This document shows, piece after piece, positions 59,260 to 64,000 of a stretch of DNA of 64,000 bases (its first letter is position 1; every line of letters begins with the position of its first letter). Position numbers and translations under genes: made by a program. Source of the stretch: Ulota crispa (Eukaryota > Streptophyta > Bryopsida > Orthotrichales > Orthotrichaceae); NCBI GenBank assembly GCA_963920765.1, contig OY987244.1:28252358-28316357 (forward strand), given 5' to 3'. The notes beneath the pieces were generated by a model that worked only from the letters and a program-made list of their open reading frames with translations, was not told where the DNA came from and did no database searches.

Positions 59260-61652
59260 AAATTCACTTAAAAATTTCCTACCCTTGCTTCTGTCAGTGT
59301 TCAGTTCATGGTTACTGTGAGTGCCAGATTTAGAACAGGAAACTAGCACACTATTGTGATACATCAGTACTCCAGTTGTGACAGTTTTTCCTAAGACCTT
59401 GGAGGATTTTTTGTTTTGTTTTGTTGAGACGCTTAAGTATGTTCGCTTTTTGCTTTTTATTCCATGATTCAAGGCACTGCCACTGGATATCACAGTTATC
59501 AAAATCGTTTTTTCTTACAGCGGTTTTGCTTTTTGAGATGTGTCTACAGAGATGGTGGAATTCAGCTTTTGTCAATGGGAGTGGTTAGCATTTTTAGCAA
59601 TGACTTGAGCAGACTTCGAACGGCTTGCGGATGCACCTTGTCTCCAAACTATATTGATCTTGTCATAGGCCTTGTGAATAAAAAATCTCGTACTATTTGT
59701 ACTTTTGCTTTGGGCAATGGAAGAAATAACTTTTTAGTGTGCATGAAATATTGATAATTAACCCTTAAACCTCCCATGGGGAAGTTTTCACTTCTGATGC
59801 ACCGTAATTTGAGTCTCCTCGGCATTCTTCCACAATCAGGTACCTTCTCCCAGCTCTCAGATTTCTGACCGTTTTAAGTTTTTGGGTACGGGTACAACAA
59901 GTGCACGGACATTGGCAGCGAGAATGGCACTGGGAGCACTCTTCGTCCCCCGTGGCGACTGTGACTTGATTGTCTTGGATTCAGTGAGTTGCACGGTAGG
60001 ATTTAAAGCAATGTCTCATGACATGCCTCGCTCTCAGGATGAACTGTTTCTTTTCTAGACGGAAACTTTAAGTTTTGTCAAACAATTCCGTTCTTGATTT
60101 CTGTTCGCTCTTGTGTCTCAAAAAGCTCTCAAATTTTTGTTGTTGAACTCTGTATTCTACTGGTATTTGAACAACGCTTGGCGCACTACTCACTAAGTTG
60201 CAAGCTTGAATGACAAGGCTATCTGAGAATTGCAGCCCCTGAGGATTTGCAGTGTCGCCCTTCCTCTCTGAAACCTCCGAACTGAATCCTTCCATCCTGT
60301 AGTTCATTCTGGTAGCTCGGATGAAATGGTCACAATCAAGTGTTACATGACAACATTCAAATTCCATCCCGTAAAGTACCATGAGGATTGAGTATCAAAG
60401 TGACACTTAAACCGGTAGGAGGACCATCTTTCTGGAAGATTTTTAGAAAGATTTTAAGTGCAGGCATTCATGGCGCTAAGAACTTTGGAGATAGCAGTTC
60501 GTTCAGTTTGAAGAAAAATGGAGAGGTTTGTCAAAGGATGACGGACAAAATAGCACCAGTATGACGGAGAAAATAGTGGATCTAGAGATTGTGGAAGCAT
60601 CAAATGCGTAAGAGAATAAGGAGAACTCACAATAGGAGCCAAAAAAGCAACTATCTTCAAGGCTAAGTTATTGCACCTTTGTGGACAGCAAAGGCTCGTA
60701 CAAGGTATATAGTGGTTTATATGTTCATTAACATTATACTCGAGTTATCATATTCTTGCACAACTTGAAAATTTGGAAAGTTGGGCCTGCTCGGGAGTCG
60801 GGACTGAATTTAGAATGGCAAATTCCATGTCCAATCGCAGACGATATGCATTTTGAGACCGAGAATGTGCTGACAATTCAATGCGAATATGAAATAGCTC
60901 TCTACAATGTATAAACAATCGAACCATCAAACTTAGCTTGTAGTTGGCATTAATTTATGGCAATCCTGAGTTTATGACTGATATATGTGCAAAGTAATCG
61001 CAATCCCATCTCAGGAGCTAGGAGGATATTCCCACCAAAACCTGTCCATAACTGTTCATTGCAGTTATGACTTCAGGTAAAAACCAGTGCGGATAGAAAG
61101 AAGACCTTGCCGAACCAACTTAAAAAACACCTTCACAAAATATTGTGACCACTACCACTTGCTGCATAAAATTCTACAACAAAAACAAACAAAAACCCAA
61201 GTTCGATAACTTGCAAGTTTTCATGCGATAATCGCTGTGACACAAATACTCACAATCGACTAATTTCGGTTTGCAAAACAAGACCAGTCTAGAATTTGGG
61301 TTTAGACGGTGTGGCCAAAAAGTAATGGTATTTTACCAATACAATAAATTGGCGTTACAAACTCAGAGGGCCGCTGGCAAGTGAAACCGTCAAAAACAGA
61401 GACTGTGTAGAGCATAATTAATGACGTAAATAATTCAGAAGGACCTAAGAAGATGGAGCATGCCATGAGGCATCAATGTCAATATAACCATAAAATTCGA
61501 CGAAATCCAACCATACCGACTCCACAAAGTCGAAGGGGCGAAAGAAAACTAATGATCTATTCTTCGCTTACAGCGAACTAAACACGAAAACCATATCCGC
61601 ATCACCGCTGATCGCGCTGCATGCTTCGTCGGCGAACGACTGCCAGCGTCCT
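59260..61652. other. Intergenic region between convergent genes
   Basis: It holds the probable 3' UTR of the plus-strand gene (AATAAA near 59677) and the 3' flank of the minus-strand Root_cap gene. Frames at 59464-59754 and 60068-60382 carry no recognisable motif. I see no RNA gene or clear transposon ends. Confidence 0.45.
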
Positions 61653-63098
61653 TCACCGCCGGCAGGTGATGCCGCCGGCCGCGCCCCCGCCCAGCCCGCT
61701 GCCGCTGCCGCACGTCGCCGTGAAGCTCGGCATGGCCGACCCCTGCGGGATGGCCTCCGCCCGGTACTGGCTCGTCCGGCAGTCCGTCGCCAGCAGCGAC
61801 GAGCTCCGGAACCTGTCGGCGCCGCCCATGATGGGCATGGCCACGCCCCGCTTCACCGGGTTCACCCACCCCGCGCCGTACGTCTGCCCCAGCACGCCGT
61901 TCACGCCCGACGACAGGTTGTGGAACCGGAACTGCATGTCCAGGTGCGCGAAGCAGTCGTCGCCGCCGATGCCGTACTTGTGCACGCGGTTCTCCTCGGC
62001 CCCGATGGGCACCACCGTCAGCGCCACGCCCATCTTCTCCTTCATCGCCACGTCCACCCCGTTCGCCACCCCGATGCGCTTCACCGCCATGGCGCCGTCC
62101 GCCGACGCCCACGACGCAGTCGCCTGCAGGTCCAACGGGACGCCGTCGTACGCGAGCTCCAAGTGGTCCACCTGGTTGTCCCAGGTGGCCACTCGCTTGG
62201 CGGCGATGGTGAGCGTGTGGCCGCCGAAGACGAAGCCCAGCGCCTGCACCCACGTGAAGTCGTGCGGGCGGCCTCGGGGGCGCTTGCCGATGAAGTGCGC
62301 GTTGATGTGCAGGTCGGTGTCGGAGACGAGGCAGAAGTCCTGGTCCTTGCGGCCGTGGAAGTAGAAGACGACGCCGTCGCCGCCCACGATCTTGGGGTCG
62401 CCGCACATGCCTCCCTTCTCCTTGCAGTCCGCTGCAGCAGGTCCGGGCCATCCACCACAACCACGCAATGAGCAACATGGATTCAAATCATGGGGTCAGG
62501 CAACCCACAGCAAAGCAAGCAACACAATCAACACAGTGCACGCCGGGTTCCAGTCCACTCCAAGGCACAGCAGCTACGGGCTTGATCCAGACATGCGAAT
62601 ATTTGCCATGTAAACGATCGTCATGCTTGCACCACCGGATGCGCTGGACTGTGGGCTCGCAATGCCGGCCAGCGCAAGGGGGGTGCTCCAAGGGTGAACC
62701 GAGACGAATGCGGTGGACAATGTGCTCACAATCATATATGCAGGTTAGAGGACGGATGGTGACTTACGTTGGCCGCTGCCGGGGCTGGGCGGAGGGCTGC
62801 CGTGATTGGGGCTGGGCGGGGGGCTGCTGTGACCGGGGTTGTACCCGCCTCCACGAGGAGGTGGGCTACGCGGAGGGCTTTTGTGACCGGGGCTGTAACC
62901 GCCTCCACGAGGAGGTGGGCTTGATTTGCCGTGGCCGGGGCTGGAACGGGGTGGGGTTCTGGTGTACCCTCCAGACCCCGGTTTCTTGTCATCCTTGCCG
63001 GACGATCCCGACGTCGCAGCAGCCTGACCGGCTGCGAGCAGGACTGCCGCAGCCACCAGCAGCACCGTCACCGCAGGCCTCATCTTGAAGTAGGCCAT
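61653..63098 (-). CDS. Secreted Root_cap-domain protein with extensin-like N-terminal region
   Basis: The two minus-strand exons, 63098-62768 and 62431-61653, join in phase (…GSGQ | PDCKEKGG…) to 369 residues. Residues about 1-28 are a signal peptide (AVTVLLVAAAVLLAAGQAAA). Residues about 30-110 are Pro/Ser/Gly-rich with two copies of SPPPRGGGY(S/N)PGH and several SPPP motifs, like extensins that are O-glycosylated in the wall. The rest is a Root_cap (LEA-related) domain. It has GGDGVVFYFHGRKDQDFCLV, DLHINAHFIGKRP, DFTWVQALGF, the conserved HKYGIGGDDCFAHLDMQFRF block, VLGQTYGAGWVNPVKRGV and a final GGITCRR. Family members are extracellular and expressed in root caps or late embryogenesis in seed plants; their biochemical role is unknown. 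Coding DNA is very GC-rich compared with the flanks and most other genes here. Confidence 0.9.
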
Positions 63099-64000
63099 GG
63101 AGAGCGAGCTCGATCGCGGGCTGCTTCACCAGTTCAAGGTCCTCCTTAATGGCACGGAGCACGAGATGCAAGGAAGCAAGCACCAGCAGTGAGGTATGAG
63201 AGCTGGGAGAGGGCACCTGGTTGTGAAGACTGGCCGTCGTAATTTATAGTGTATCTCAGTCCTTGAGAGTTGACTGGTTGCAGCAAGTGTGCAGTCTGTG
63301 TGGAACTGTAGCATGCACAATTCGCATCGAGATGGAGGGAGAGCGTCCAGTGGCGCAGTTGTGCCTGTAGCTCGGAGCACTGGCGTGATGACATTCATCC
63401 ACTGGAGCTGATGACCTGCTGCAGGAAAGCCAAGTCAAATCGTTGTCTTGAAATGTGAAATCCGAACAACGTACCTGGTGAAACGAGTGTCAAATTCCTC
63501 ACATTGAAACTTTTGGCTCGCCCCTGCTTGAGCGAATTCACTCGGATCACCCGGAGAGGCCATGGCAGGGAAGTACGGCCGGCTGCTCCGTTCGACAGGG
63601 TGATCTGCAGTACATGGCTGCCCGTAGATGTGTGATTGCACGGCCTCCATCTTCGATTTCTAGAAATTACTCCTTGCAACGGAAATCACGATCTGGGGAG
63701 TCACTAGATTCTGCTATAAAATGCGATCCAGTTACTAGACATCCATGCACTCACTTTTGCTTTTCATTTTCCGGAATCCAACTGCCAGATCCGGGGACTA
63801 TAGCCCTGGTGGAGGCAATTTGAAGGCCCCGACGGCCGCTGAGGCCTTCAAGTGGATGTATGTACGACGCCAATTTCCAGCTGGGATCGAAAGTAAATGC
63901 CACGCTAGTGCGCTGGTGGGTACGGACTACGGAAGCGACGAGCCGACGACACTGCGAAGTGGCGCTGGTTATGCCGACAGAGTAGCAAAGCGTCACGAAC
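63099..64000. promoter_or_regulatory. Upstream region of the Root_cap gene
   Basis: No supported gene is present. Several minus-strand frames at 63126-63679 overlap one another and lack known motifs. The region likely contains the promoter and 5' leader. No specific element was recognised. Confidence 0.4.

Noticed and set aside
61621-62471. Long plus-strand frames of 247 and 183 codons opposite the Root_cap exon
   Set aside because: They are by-products of very high GC. The minus frame carries the complete recognisable domain, and the plus frames carry none.
1-64000. CRISPR arrays, rRNA, tRNA and known miRNA precursors
   Set aside because: No regular spacer-repeat array, no rRNA cores, no convincing cloverleaf with a GGTTCGAATCC-type arm, and no match to conserved plant miRNAs that I could recall was seen.

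Overview
The window is nuclear DNA of a land plant. Genes have many GT-AG introns, the gaps between them are AT-rich and full of small inverted-repeat elements, and the gene content is plant-specific (DEMETER/ROS1-type 5-methylcytosine DNA glycosylase, Root_cap-family secreted protein, NAD-isocitrate dehydrogenase, ARPC5, hybrid histidine kinase). A MASE1-type hybrid histidine kinase and a gene that looks like a bacterial-type conserved protein point to a non-seed plant, most likely a bryophyte. This is inference; the species cannot be named from the sequence.

Layout. 1-2.2 kb: flank with possible terminal exons of a plus-strand gene and a small MITE. 2.26-7.56 kb (minus): a seven-exon MASE1 - histidine kinase - receiver gene whose exons join in frame over 1013 codons but carry one in-frame TAG (codon 333). 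7.6-23.6 kb: gene-poor, AT-rich, with nested MITEs, an ~870 bp palindrome, AT microsatellites and a diverged ~290 bp direct duplication. 23.9-25.0 kb (minus): intronless type II DNAJ chaperone with a heat-shock-element-like array upstream. 25.7-32.1 kb: repeats. 32.4-35.4 kb (plus): seven-exon mitochondrial NAD-IDH catalytic subunit with a tandemly duplicated 3' splice site in intron 1. 35.8-40.9 kb: repeats and a G-rich minisatellite. 41.1 kb (plus): intronless ARPC5. 43.2-54.7 kb (plus): 22-exon DEMETER/ROS1-like glycosylase, reconstructed in frame to about 2229 residues with catalytic Lys and Asp, four-cysteine Fe-S motif and RRM-like C-terminus, but without the usual permuted-CXXC cysteines. 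55.9-59.2 kb (plus): six-exon gene of 376 residues of unknown function. 61.65-63.1 kb (minus): two-exon secreted Root_cap-domain protein with an extensin-like N-terminal tail and very GC-rich coding sequence.

The genes are ordinary single transcription units on both strands; nothing suggests an operon or functional cluster. They cover signalling (kinase), proteostasis (DNAJ), TCA cycle (IDH), actin nucleation (ARPC5), DNA demethylation (glycosylase) and cell wall or apoplast (Root_cap). I found no CRISPR array, rRNA or convincing tRNA. Every splice model was made by eye from GT-AG sites and phase, so exon edges need transcript support.
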